From the NCBI GenBank assembly GCA_963923455.1, contig CAWULT010000014.1, forward strand, positions 1-60,584: a stretch of 60,584 bases of DNA, in the 5' to 3' direction. Numbering within the stretch: the stretch's first letter is position 1; the number at the start of each line of letters is the position of its first letter. Origin of the DNA: CAWULT01 sp963923455. GTDB taxonomy: Bacteria > Acidobacteriota > Vicinamibacteria > Vicinamibacterales > UBA2999. The translations under genes were made by a program, and so were the position numbers. The notes below the pieces were generated by a model. It ran no database searches. It was not told the DNA's origin and saw only the letters and a program-made list of their open reading frames with translations. Below are positions 43,310-51,071 of the stretch, in pieces.

Positions 43310-43867
43310 ATGCACTGGTCACGAGGATGGGGCCGCGTCGCGGCGGCGGCGCTCGCGGCGGCGACCCTGGCGGGCTGCGCGCCGATGCGCGTCAACTCGT
43401 TCGTCGAGCGCGGCACGGACTTCGGGCGCCTGCGCACCTACGTCTGGGCCCAGACGTCGGAGCTGTCGACGGGCGACCCGCGGCTCGACAACAACCCGTT
43501 CTTCCAGCGGCGGCTGCAGTCGGACGTCGAGGCCCAGCTGGCCGCCCGCGGCTTCCAGAAGGCGATGGACGGCATGCCCGCCGACGTGGAGCTGCACTAC
43601 CACGCGAGCGTCACCCAGCAGATCAGCGTCAGCGGCGTCGACACCGACTCGCCGCGCTGCGAGCCGAATACGTCGTGCGCGCCGATCGTCTACGAGAAGG
43701 GCGCGCTGGTGCTCGACCTCGTGGACCTCGGCAGCAAGCGGCTGGTCTGGCGCGGGTGGGCGGACACGGCGCTCGACAACGTCATCGACAACCAGCGCGC
43801 ACTCGAGGAAACCATCGACGACGCGGTCCGCCGAATCCTCGAGCGCCTGCCGCGGCCGGGCGCCTGA
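43310..43867 (+). CDS. DUF4136 lipoprotein 2 (tandem paralogue)
   Basis: A 185-residue lipoprotein coupled 26 bases behind its paralogue. Lipobox LAGCA; AGGAGA 8 bases before the ATG. It keeps the same skeleton (NSFVERGTDFGRLRTYVWAQTSELSTGDPRLDNNPFFQRRLQSDVEAQLAARG; VELHYHASVTQQISVSGVD; ALVLDLVDLGSKRLVWRGWADTALDNVIDNQ). A short Cys-containing insertion (PRCEPNTSCAP) replaces CQTPDCQ of the first copy, so a disulphide loop seems conserved. A hairpin follows. Confidence 0.9.
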   Translation: MHWSRGWGRVAAAALAAATLAGCAPMRVNSFVERGTDFGRLRTYVWAQTSELSTGDPRLDNNPFFQRRLQSDVEAQLAARGFQKAMDGMPADVELHYHASVTQQISVSGVDTDSPRCEPNTSCAPIVYEKGALVLDLVDLGSKRLVWRGWADTALDNVIDNQRALEETIDDAVRRILERLPRPGA

Positions 43868-43907
43868 CGCCCGTGCCGGGGCGCCTCTGCCACGCGAGGC
43901 CCCCGTG

Positions 43908-43929
43908 CCCGCCGGCCCTGGCCGGCGGG
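43908..43929 (+). terminator. GC-rich hairpin after the DUF4136 pair
   Basis: CCCGCCGGC (43908-43916) pairs with 43921-43929 across a 4-base loop, 41 bases past the DUF4136 stop and just ahead of the -10-like box of the next gene. No T tract. Confidence 0.45.
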
Positions 43930-43932
43930 GAG

Positions 43933-43938
43933 TAGAAT
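43933..43938 (+). promoter_or_regulatory. -10-like box of a leaderless gene (DUF6152)
   Basis: TAGAAT (5 of 6 matches to TATAAT) ends 7 bases before the ATG at 43946. No Shine-Dalgarno lies between, so transcription probably starts at the start codon. Confidence 0.5.
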
Positions 43939-43945
43939 CCCGGGC

Positions 43946-44356
43946 ATGACTCGCCCCGCGCTGGCGGGCGTGCTGGCGGGCCTGCTGGCCGGCGGCGCGT
44001 CCGCCGCCGCCCACCACTCGATTGCCGCCGTCTACGACGGCAACCGGCGCGTGACGGTGACGGGCGCCGTCCGGGAATTCCGGTTCGTCAACCCGCATCC
44101 GTGGATGACGGTGGCCGCCATCGACGACCGGGGCCGCGAGCAGGCCTGGCGCCTCGAGCTGGACAACCTGTTCGAACTGCAGGGTATCGGCGTGACCGCC
44201 GACACGTGGAGGCCCGGCGACCGCGTGATCGCCATGGGCAGCCCGTCTCGCGACGGCGTCAGCGCCCTGTACGTCCGTCAGCTCGATCGGCCGGCCGACG
44301 GCTTTCGGTACGAGCAGGTGGGCACCTCGCCCCGCGTGCGCATCGTCCCGCGCTGA
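43946..44356 (+). CDS. DUF6152 family secreted protein 1
   Basis: A 136-residue exported protein: signal peptide, then the DUF6152 hallmark AHHSIAAVYDGNRRVTVTGAVREFRFVNPHPWMTV (AHHS near the mature N-terminus, NPH in the second strand), and a small beta-barrel that resembles OB-fold proteins. A second copy lies at 48106. The conserved double His could bind metal, but no biochemical function is known to me. Likely leaderless. The esterase-like gene follows 21 bases downstream. Confidence 0.88.
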   Translation: MTRPALAGVLAGLLAGGASAAAHHSIAAVYDGNRRVTVTGAVREFRFVNPHPWMTVAAIDDRGREQAWRLELDNLFELQGIGVTADTWRPGDRVIAMGSPSRDGVSALYVRQLDRPADGFRYEQVGTSPRVRIVPR

Positions 44357-44377
44357 TCCTTTCCGTCCGGAGGTCCC

Positions 44378-45229
44378 ATGCGTTCGCGTGCCTTCTCCCT
44401 CGCCGCCCTGGCCGTGCTGCTCGCCGCGTCCGCTCACGGGCAGGCCCCCGCGCCGGGCGGCGCGCAACCGGCCGCACTGCCTCCGCTCAATCCGAAGGCA
44501 CCGCTCTTCCAGGCCAGGGGCGAGCAGTACCGCGCGTACGACTTTCCGGGCACGGGCGAGTCGATACCGTATCGCCTGTTCGTGCCGTCGCGGTGGGCGC
44601 CCGGCGCGAAGCTGCCCCTGCTCGTGACGCTGCGGGCCGGCACCAGCGTGGACAACTCGTACCGGAGTGCGAACGACCTGGTGCTGCAGGCCGAGCAGCG
44701 CGGCTATCTCGTGGTGACCCCGATGGGCTACCGGCCGCTGCGACAGCCGTACTACGGCAGTCCCTACCGCATCGCGCGCCCCAACGCGCCGGCACCGGCC
44801 GAGGGCTGGACGCCGATCGAGAACGAGCGCGCCGAGCAGGACGTGCTGCACGTCATCGATCTGGTCACGCGCGAGTACGGCGTCGACACCTCGCGCATCT
44901 ACCTGCACGGCCAGAATCCGTCGGGGTCTGGCGCGCTGCACCTGGGCGCGAAGTACCCCGAGCGGTTCGCGGCCCTCGTCATCAGTTCGGGCCCCATCGA
45001 CCCCGGCGCCTATCCCTGGGACCGGCTGAAGGGCCGCGTCGCAGTGCTCGTGATCCACGGCGATCAGGACACGACCAACCCGATGGACGCGTCGAAGCGC
45101 ATGGCCGACGCGGCGCGGACGGCCGGCGTCGACGCCGTCTACGCCACGGTGCCGGGCGGCACGCACCTCGAAGCGTATCTGACGTACGCGCGGCAGATCT
45201 TCGACTTCCTGGACGCGCATCGGAAGTGA
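44378..45229 (+). CDS. Secreted alpha/beta-hydrolase-fold esterase-like protein lacking the nucleophile serine
   Basis: A 283-residue exported protein. Start 44378 has CCGGAGG upstream; signal peptide to about AHGQ. Alpha/beta-hydrolase fold close to PHB-depolymerase/prolyl-oligopeptidase-like esterases: PYRLFVPSRWAPGAKLPLLVTLRAG, YGVDTSRIYLHGQNPSGSGALHLGAKYPERFAALVISSG, acid region LVIHGDQDTTNP and PGGTHLEAY with the His. Where relatives have GHSMGG, this protein has GQNPSG, so the nucleophile Ser position is Asn180 (AAT). It may be inactive, or Ser182 may serve. Start of the Smr gene overlaps its stop (GTGA). Confidence 0.87.
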   Translation: MRSRAFSLAALAVLLAASAHGQAPAPGGAQPAALPPLNPKAPLFQARGEQYRAYDFPGTGESIPYRLFVPSRWAPGAKLPLLVTLRAGTSVDNSYRSANDLVLQAEQRGYLVVTPMGYRPLRQPYYGSPYRIARPNAPAPAEGWTPIENERAEQDVLHVIDLVTREYGVDTSRIYLHGQNPSGSGALHLGAKYPERFAALVISSGPIDPGAYPWDRLKGRVAVLVIHGDQDTTNPMDASKRMADAARTAGVDAVYATVPGGTHLEAYLTYARQIFDFLDAHRK

Positions 45230-45504
45230 GCGACGAGTCGCCCGAGCTCGTTCACCTCCCGGTCGAGGGCGCACTCGATCTGCACGCGTTCCACCCGAAG
45301 GACATCCCGTCGGTCGTCGAGGAGTACGTGCGCGCGGCGCACGCGGCCGGCTTCGCGGAGGTGCGCCTGATCCACGGCCGCGGGCGCGGCGTGCAGCGCG
45401 GGATCGTGCAGGCCGCACTCGACCGTCATCCGTGCGTGGCGGAATTCTGGGACGACCCCACGTCCCACCTCGGGGCCACCGTTGCGCGGCTCGTGCCGCG
45501 CTAG
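45226..45504 (+). CDS. Smr domain protein
   Basis: A 92-residue stand-alone Smr domain (MutS2 C-terminal-related). Signature LDLHAFHPKDIPSVVEEYVRAAHAAGFAEVRLIHGRGRGVQRGIVQAAL contains the LDLHxF and HGxGxG motifs needed for nuclease or nucleic-acid binding. GTG start overlaps the previous TGA. Cytoplasmic. Function unknown; the coupling to a secreted esterase-like protein is probably incidental. Confidence 0.93.
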   Translation: MSDESPELVHLPVEGALDLHAFHPKDIPSVVEEYVRAAHAAGFAEVRLIHGRGRGVQRGIVQAALDRHPCVAEFWDDPTSHLGATVARLVPR

Positions 45505-45539
45505 CGAGCTGTGATCTCGGCGCCCCGATCGGGCGCGGG

Positions 45540-46040
45540 TCAGACGGCGCCGTCCTTCAGCAACCGGTTCGACACGAAACCCTGGATCTCGGCCCGGCGC
45601 CGGTCGCGCGCGGCCATCTCGTCGACACGCGTCCACGACTCGTCGTGCTCGTAGCGGTAGCTCGCCACGAACCCCGACGGCGTGGCCGGCCCGAACTCGT
45701 CCGGGCCGAGCATCGAGAAATACCGGTGCCCGTCGGGCTTCTCGTAGAGGTGGTAGATGCGGCCCGGCACGCGGTGGAAGCGGCACTCGGCGTGGATCAG
45801 ATCGACGTCGCGGGAGGCCTGCTCGATGATCTCCCGCGCGCGCTCCTGCAGCGCCTTCATCTGCTCGACGATCACCTCGAGCTGGGCGTTGGTGCGCAGG
45901 GCGACCTTGGCCGAGGCCGACTCGATCAGCTTCGCGGTGTCGACCAGGGAGATGGGCGCGCCGAGGCGGCTGACGGGATAGGGCGAGGCGTTGTCCGGTC
46001 CTCGAAAGTTCTCGCCGCTGTACTTCTGGTCGTCGCTCAC
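45540..46040 (-). CDS. DUF2452 domain protein
   Basis: A 166-residue cytoplasmic protein matching DUF2452: SRDVDLIHAECRFHRVPGRIYHLYEKPDGHRYFSMLGPDEFG is the recognisable core, and an alpha-helical region LIESASAKVALRTNAQLEVIVEQMKALQERAREII precedes it. GTG 46040 is preferred because GAGGGG lies 6 bases upstream; an alternative GTG at 46079 would add 13 residues. Uncharacterised family, no catalytic motif visible. Confidence 0.85.
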   Translation of the reverse strand: MSDDQKYSGENFRGPDNASPYPVSRLGAPISLVDTAKLIESASAKVALRTNAQLEVIVEQMKALQERAREIIEQASRDVDLIHAECRFHRVPGRIYHLYEKPDGHRYFSMLGPDEFGPATPSGFVASYRYEHDESWTRVDEMAARDRRRAEIQGFVSNRLLKDGAV

Positions 46041-46135
46041 GGGCACCCCTCGGCCGGCCCCCTCGTCCACCGGGGGCACGCTCTTCCAAGCTTACCCGGA
46101 GTCGCGCAGGCGGGGGCAGCGGGCAGGGACGGCCG

Positions 46136-47191
46136 TCAGGCGCCCGGCGTCAGCACGACGCGTCCGAGCACACGTCCGGCCTTCAGGTCCAGCAGCGCGT
46201 CGTAGGCCCGCGGCAGCGGCCGCGTCTCGATGGGGACGTTCAGCGGCCCACGCTGCTTCACCAAGGCCAGCAGGTCGGACAGTTCGGCGAGGCTGCCGAC
46301 GTACGAGCCCCGGACGGTCATCGCACGCATCGGGAAGTAGGGCGTCGACATGGTGATCTCCCCGCCGAACAGCCCCACGACCACGAGCGTACCGCCCTTC
46401 GTCAGCGCGTCGGTCGCGAAACGCACCGTGTCACCCGCGCCGACGAAGTCGACGACGGCCCAGACGGCGCCGCCGGCCGCCTCGGTCACCTGCTGCAGCG
46501 CGCCCTCGGCGTGGTTGTCGATCGCGGCGATCGCCCCGGCGTCGAGCGCGCGGGCCCGCTTGCGCGGGTCGATGTCGCAGACGATGGCCCGGCCGCCGAG
46601 TGCGGTCACGCAGGCGAGCGCCATCGAACCCACGCCGCCGAGGCCGATGATGACGACGGGCTCGCGGGTCAGCAGGTCGCCGAGCTTCAGCACGGCCGAG
46701 TACCCCGTCACGCCCGCGCATGCGAGCGGCGCCGCCTGCTCGGGGGGCAGCGTGCCGATGTCGAGCAGGTAGCGGGGATGCGGCACCAGGAGCTGCTCGG
46801 CGTACCCGCCCGGCCGGAACGCACCCAGGAACCCGGGTTTCAGGCACAGGTGCTCGTCGCCGCGCCGGCACACGCCGCAGGTCCCGCAGCCGATCCACGG
46901 GTACACCAGGCAGCGGTCGCCGACCGCAACGCCGCGCGCCTCGGGCCCGATCGCCACGACCTCCCCGACGTTCTCGTGCCCCATCGTCAGCGGCAAGCGC
47001 ATGCCGCGATCGACGAGCCGCATCTGGCGCCCGCCGCCGAGGTCGTACACGCCCTCCCAGAAATGGATGTCGCTGTGGCACACGCCCGCGGCCAGCACGC
47101 GCAGCAGGACCTCGCTGCCGGCCGGCACGGGCGCGGGGCGGTCCTGGGCGACGAGCGGGGCACCCGACTGACAGACGTCGTAGCTCTTCAT
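46136..47191 (-). CDS. Zinc-dependent alcohol dehydrogenase
   Basis: A 351-residue medium-chain dehydrogenase. Catalytic zinc ligands: Cys38 in AAGVCHSDIH, GHE at 71-73. Structural zinc: Cys102, 105, 108 and 116 (GCGTCGVCRRGDEHLC). The Rossmann loop VVIIGLGGVGSMAL and the downstream VCDIDPRKR point to NAD specificity. No signal peptide, so cytoplasmic. Likely oxidises an alcohol or reduces an aldehyde; substrate unknown. Single gene. Confidence 0.95.
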   Translation of the reverse strand: MKSYDVCQSGAPLVAQDRPAPVPAGSEVLLRVLAAGVCHSDIHFWEGVYDLGGGRQMRLVDRGMRLPLTMGHENVGEVVAIGPEARGVAVGDRCLVYPWIGCGTCGVCRRGDEHLCLKPGFLGAFRPGGYAEQLLVPHPRYLLDIGTLPPEQAAPLACAGVTGYSAVLKLGDLLTREPVVIIGLGGVGSMALACVTALGGRAIVCDIDPRKRARALDAGAIAAIDNHAEGALQQVTEAAGGAVWAVVDFVGAGDTVRFATDALTKGGTLVVVGLFGGEITMSTPYFPMRAMTVRGSYVGSLAELSDLLALVKQRGPLNVPIETRPLPRAYDALLDLKAGRVLGRVVLTPGA

Positions 47192-47217
47192 GATCGTGAC
47201 GGGGATCCTCGCCGGGC

Positions 47218-48045
47218 CTACTGCGCGCCGAAGCGCTGGTTCTCGAGGCAGACGAACTCGAACAATTCCTCGTCGATCATCAGCTGCTGGTTGTGGCGCA
47301 CCGTGAACGGCCTGGTGTAGACCGTCGGGTCCTCGATGGTGATGTCGACCTCCATCCGTCCATAGCTGACCCGCCGGAAGCGCTCGGTGACCTTGCCCGT
47401 TCCCGTCAACGGGCTGCCGATGATGTCGAGCCAGCCGTCGTCGCGGAAGCCGGCCGTCTGCACCACGAGCGTGTCGCCCTCCCAGCGCCCCACGGAGTAG
47501 CCGTTGAACCAGGGCTGCAGGTTCTCGCCGCCCGGCAGCGGGCGGCCGTCGGTGAAGATCTCGCGGCGCTCGGCGCTGGCCTCGTAGAGGATCACGAGAC
47601 TGCGGGGCGCCTGGAAGTACTTGCGCGGAAAGCCCTGCGTGTGGAGCTGCACGATGCCCATCGGCAGGCAGTGGGCCTCCGGGTTGTCCTTGCTGTTGCC
47701 AGCCACGCGCACCTTCAGGATCTCGGCGCCGCGGGGGGTCAGCGGAAGTCCACCGGGGATGTTCTGACCGATGTCGCGGAAGGCCGCCGCCGGCGGACCC
47801 GGCGGTGGCGTGGCCCCGGCGGCCGCAGGCGCGGCCAGCGCGCCGACCCCGCGCCAGACGCCGGACAGGTCAGGCTTGCCGTCGGGCGTGCGTGGCGCGG
47901 GCGCGTCCATGTTCGGAGCACCGTTGGCGAGCCGCGGCACACCCGGCGTCGGGTACTTCGGCCACTGGGCGGCCAGCGGGACGGACGCCGCCAGCACTCC
48001 CACGACACCCGCCACCACCCGCGCCACACTCGGTCTCGCTCGCAT
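47218..48045 (-). CDS. Secreted GRWEGDTLVV-type hypothetical protein 2
   Basis: A 275-residue exported protein of the same family as the gene at 41478. Start ATG 48045 is preceded by GGAGG at 5 bases. Features: PDGKPDLSGVWRG (a common N-terminal motif of this family), NPEAHCLPMGIVQLHTQGFPRKYFQAPRSLVILYE, FTDGRPLPGG, GYSVGRWEGDTLVVQTAGFRDDGWLD, GKVTERFRRVSYGRMEVDITIEDPTVYTRPFTV and ELFEFVCLENQRF. Transcribed divergently from a DUF6152 gene; the two families are frequently neighbours in my experience of Acidobacteriota genomes (recalled, not checked). Confidence 0.85.
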   Translation of the reverse strand: MRARPSVARVVAGVVGVLAASVPLAAQWPKYPTPGVPRLANGAPNMDAPAPRTPDGKPDLSGVWRGVGALAAPAAAGATPPPGPPAAAFRDIGQNIPGGLPLTPRGAEILKVRVAGNSKDNPEAHCLPMGIVQLHTQGFPRKYFQAPRSLVILYEASAERREIFTDGRPLPGGENLQPWFNGYSVGRWEGDTLVVQTAGFRDDGWLDIIGSPLTGTGKVTERFRRVSYGRMEVDITIEDPTVYTRPFTVRHNQQLMIDEELFEFVCLENQRFGAQ

Positions 48046-48105
48046 GCCATCCTCCGGGTCGGAACGAACGAGCGTATTATGCTCGACGTTGGAGCGAGGC
48101 TACCT

Positions 48106-48513
48106 ATGACCCGTCAGAACCTGTTCGTCGCGGTCGCCGGCATCGCGCTGCTGGCCACCACGTCCGTCGCCACGGCGCACCACTCGTTCGCCGCCGAATA
48201 CGACCGCAACCGGACGATCACCGTCACCGGCAGCGTCCAGAAGCTCGAATGGACCAACCCGCACGCCCGGGTCTACGTCGAGGGCCCCGACGAGAACGGC
48301 AAGACCCAGGTGTGGGACTTCGAGCTCGGCCCGCCGAATGGCCTGATGCGCAACGGCTGGCACCGCAACTCGCTGAAGCCGGGACACAAGGTCACCGTGA
48401 ACGGCTTCCGGTCGAAGACCTCGGACCACATCGCCAACGCCCGCACGGTCAAGCTGGCCGACGGCCGGGAGGTGTTCGCGGGCTCCTCGTTCGAGACCGG
48501 CCCGGGGCAGTAA
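48106..48513 (+). CDS. DUF6152 family secreted protein 2
   Basis: A 135-residue exported protein: signal peptide to ATAHH, then AHHSFAAEYDRNRTITVTGSVQKLEWTNPHARVYVEGPDENGK, the hallmark double His and NPHA motifs, and GWHRNSLKPGHKVTVNGFRSKTSDHIANARTVKLADG. Very similar in plan to the copy at 43946. ATG 48106 is preferred over one at 48079 because GGAGCGAGG lies just before it. A TATTAT at 48075-48080 may be its -10 box. Divergent from the GRWEG protein. Confidence 0.9.
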   Translation: MTRQNLFVAVAGIALLATTSVATAHHSFAAEYDRNRTITVTGSVQKLEWTNPHARVYVEGPDENGKTQVWDFELGPPNGLMRNGWHRNSLKPGHKVTVNGFRSKTSDHIANARTVKLADGREVFAGSSFETGPGQ

Positions 48514-48522
48514 CCTGGGATT

Positions 48523-48543
48523 TCCCCGGCAATTCACCGGGGA
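48523..48543 (+). terminator. 7-bp stem hairpin after the DUF6152 gene
   Basis: TCCCCGG (48523-48529) pairs with CCGGGGA (48537-48543) across a 7-base loop, 10 bases past the stop. The following sequence is moderately T-containing (TTGCTCTT), so a modest intrinsic terminator is possible. Confidence 0.5.
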
Positions 48544-48577
48544 TTGCTCTTCGCTGGTCAGCGCGCGCGGATGCGGC

Positions 48578-48583
48578 TAGACT
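48578..48583 (+). promoter_or_regulatory. Possible -10 box for the polytopic membrane protein gene
   Basis: TAGACT lies 14 bases before the GTG at 48598 and 17 before the ATG at 48601. No Shine-Dalgarno is obvious. The untranslated leader would be about 10 bases or fewer. Confidence 0.35.
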
Positions 48584-48600
48584 GAGCGCGCCTTTCCGTG

Positions 48601-50556
48601 ATGCCGTCTCGCAGCCAGGTCACGACGCACGCGGTCGCGCTGCTCGCATACGCGGTGGTGGCCCTGCTGTTCGCCTGGCCGCTTCCGCTGCACCTGAGCA
48701 CGCACCTCACCGGGCCTCCGACCGGCGATACGGCGGTGTACGTCTGGAACCAATGGGTGTTCCGGCACGAACTCGTCGAACACCACCGCCTGCCGTACTT
48801 CACCGGCGCGATCTTCTCGCTGACGGGCTCCGACGCGAACCTGAGCCTGCACAACTACACGCCGTTCCAGAACCTGCTGGCCCTGCCGCTGCTCCAGGCC
48901 ATCGGCGTCGTCACGACCTTCAACGTCGTGTTCCTGGCGATGGGCGTGCTGACGGCGTACGTCACCTTCCTGCTGACCCGGCATGTCACCGGCGCGACCG
49001 GCGAATCGTGGCTCGCCGGGGTGCTGTTCGCGTGGAGCCCCGTGCTCGTGACGCGGGGCATGGGTCACTTCAGCCTCGTGGCCGCGACCCCGCTGCCGGC
49101 GTTTCTCCTGCTGCTGCTCCTCTGCGCGCGGACACCGCGGCGGGGGTGCGCCGTCGCCCTGGGCGCGGCCATCGCCTGGGCCACGACCACCGACGTCTAC
49201 TACGGCATCTACTGCCTGCTCATCGGCGCGGTGTTCCTGCTGGCGCACGCCGTACGGGTAGACCGGGCGGACACGCCCGCGCCCCGTCCGGTCCGCCTGG
49301 CGCTCGACGGCCTCGCGGGCGTGCTGGCCGGCGCGGTCGCCTTCACCGTCGTCACAGGCGGCATGGAGATCGCCGTTGCCGGCATGGCCGTGCGCATGCG
49401 CACGCTCTACACGCCGGTGCTGCTGCTCACCTGCCTGGTGCTGCTGCGCGTCGCGCTCACCCGGCGGCTGAGGTGGACGGCCACCGCCGATCAGGCGCGT
49501 GGCGTCGCGCGAGCGACCGTCGTGGCCGGCCTGACGGCCGCCGCGCTGCTGTCACCGCTTCTCTACGCCGTTGCCATCCACGCGGCCGAGGGCCGGTTCG
49601 ACGGGGGCCGCATCTTCTGGCGGAGCAGCCCCGGCGGCGTCGACCTGCTGGCCCTCGTCACCCCGAACCCGAATCACCCGCTCGCCCCCGATTGGACACG
49701 CGGCTGGCTGATGCCGCAGTCGGACACGTACCTCGAAAACGTCGCCTCCCTGCCGCTCGTCGCAGGGGCACTGCTCGTGACGGCGTGGGCGCGCGGCTGG
49801 CGGCCGCACCGCGTCTGGGTCTGGATGGTGACGGCCTTCGGCCTGCTGGCGTTGGGACCGTTCGTCCACGTGGCCGGCGTCAACACGTACGTGCCGGGGC
49901 CATGGGCCCTGCTCCGCTACGCGCCGATCGTCGACCTGGTCCGGACGCCGGCACGCTTCAGCGTGGTGCTGACCCTGGCGTTCGTGGTGCTGTGCGCGTC
50001 GGCGCTCGCCTGGCTGCGTGCCCACGATCCGGCCCGCCGGCGGCTCTGGCTCGCGGGCACGGGCCTCCTGCTCGCACTCGAGCTCGTGCCGGCACCGCGC
50101 ACGCTCTACTCGGCCGAGGTGCCGCGCTTCTTCGCCAGGGTGGCCGCCGAACCAGGCGACGGCCGCCTACTGGACCTGCCGTTCGGTGTCCGCGACGGCA
50201 CGTCGAACGCCGGCAACTTCAGCGCCCGTTCGATGTTCTTCCAGACCGCGCACGCCAAGCCCCTGATTGGGGGCTACCTGTCGCGCGTGTCCAGCCGGCG
50301 CGTGTCGGATGTCCGCAGCGATGCGACGCTCGACGCGTTGATCGTGCTGAGCGAGGGCCGAGCACTTCCCCCGGACCGCAGAGCCCACCTGCTCGCCGAC
50401 GGCCCGGCGTTCGTACGGCGGGCGCGCCTCGGCTTCGTCGTCGTCGACACGGCCCACGTGTCGCCGGACGACATGTCGCTCGTCGTGCGCGCGTTCAGGC
50501 TCGAACGGCTCGACGCGGAGGGCCCACTCGAGCTGTACCGGCCGACACACGACTGA
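48601..50556 (+). CDS. Polytopic membrane protein, GT-C/YfhO-like
   Basis: A 651-residue inner-membrane protein with about 12 hydrophobic segments (first at VALLAYAVVALLFAWPLPL). The first periplasmic loop contains GPPTGDTAVYVWNQWVFRHELVEHH, reminiscent of the acidic loop of GT-C glycosyltransferases and YfhO-like proteins. The C-terminal ~150 residues are soluble (RTPARFSVVLTLAFVVLCASALA, then LELVPAPRTLYSAEVPRFFARVAAEPGDGRLLDLPFGVRDG). Could transfer sugar from a lipid carrier, but no donor or acceptor is visible. ATG 48601 taken; GTG 48598 is in frame. Stands alone. Confidence 0.8.
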   Translation: MPSRSQVTTHAVALLAYAVVALLFAWPLPLHLSTHLTGPPTGDTAVYVWNQWVFRHELVEHHRLPYFTGAIFSLTGSDANLSLHNYTPFQNLLALPLLQAIGVVTTFNVVFLAMGVLTAYVTFLLTRHVTGATGESWLAGVLFAWSPVLVTRGMGHFSLVAATPLPAFLLLLLLCARTPRRGCAVALGAAIAWATTTDVYYGIYCLLIGAVFLLAHAVRVDRADTPAPRPVRLALDGLAGVLAGAVAFTVVTGGMEIAVAGMAVRMRTLYTPVLLLTCLVLLRVALTRRLRWTATADQARGVARATVVAGLTAAALLSPLLYAVAIHAAEGRFDGGRIFWRSSPGGVDLLALVTPNPNHPLAPDWTRGWLMPQSDTYLENVASLPLVAGALLVTAWARGWRPHRVWVWMVTAFGLLALGPFVHVAGVNTYVPGPWALLRYAPIVDLVRTPARFSVVLTLAFVVLCASALAWLRAHDPARRRLWLAGTGLLLALELVPAPRTLYSAEVPRFFARVAAEPGDGRLLDLPFGVRDGTSNAGNFSARSMFFQTAHAKPLIGGYLSRVSSRRVSDVRSDATLDALIVLSEGRALPPDRRAHLLADGPAFVRRARLGFVVVDTAHVSPDDMSLVVRAFRLERLDAEGPLELYRPTHD

Positions 50557-50605
50557 CGATCCAGCATCAATAGCGCCACCGCCAGCAGCAGGCTACGATC
50601 CCGTC

Positions 50606-50971
50606 TCATGGCCTCGGCTCGTAGCGCAGCGGGGGCGCGCCCCTCCGGGCGCCGCCCTGCCAGTCGTCGTGCGCCTGCGCGATGGTGCGCGCGGCGATCC
50701 GGGCGGCGCGGTCGGTGGCGCGGGCGAGCGCGGCCCTCGGCTCCGCGTCGGCCTCCTCCACCAGGATCAGGCGCCTCGGCGCCGACAGGCGCAGTTCGAT
50801 CCGGCACTCGTGATCCGGCCCGCCCTTGGGGCCGTTGACGTCGACGAACCGCACGTCGACGCGCCGGACCCTGCGTTCGAAACGTCCCAGGGCCACGCGC
50901 ACGCGGCGTTCCGCCTCGTCCCGCAGCGACGCTCCGTCCATCTCCACCCGGCACCGCACGTCAATCCGCAT
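50606..50971 (-). CDS. HPF/RaiA-family ribosome-associated protein
   Basis: A 121-residue protein resembling the N-terminal domain of hibernation-promoting factor: MRIDVRCRVEMDGASLRDEAERRVRVALGRFERRVRRVDVRFVDVNGPKGGPDHECRIELRL, with the basic region that binds between ribosomal subunits. It lacks the long C-terminal dimerisation domain, so it is the short form. Start has GAGGTG 4-5 bases upstream. Divergent from nhaR with overlapping promoters. The link to stress or ion stress is speculative. Confidence 0.85.
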   Translation of the reverse strand: MRIDVRCRVEMDGASLRDEAERRVRVALGRFERRVRRVDVRFVDVNGPKGGPDHECRIELRLSAPRRLILVEEADAEPRAALARATDRAARIAARTIAQAHDDWQGGARRGAPPLRYEPRP

Positions 50972-51035
50972 GGGTCACCTCTTCGTGCCTCCGATCCTAG
51001 GGAGGCCTGCTACTCATAGACAATTACAAAGATCA

Positions 51036-51063
51036 TTGCCAACGCATTTAGCATCCCTATATG
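51036..51063. promoter_or_regulatory. AT-rich divergent promoter region between hpf-like and nhaR-like genes
   Basis: The gap 50972-51071 has an AT-rich island in otherwise very GC-rich DNA. On the plus strand TTGCCA (51036-51041), 16-base spacer, TATATG (51058-51063), then ATG 8 bases on. On the minus strand TTGGCA (complement of 51037-51042) overlaps it, with TATGAG 18 bases further toward the HPF-like gene. A LysR-type regulator often represses its own promoter from such a site. Boxes are matched by eye, so moderate confidence. Confidence 0.45.
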
Positions 51064-51071
51064 CTGATCTC

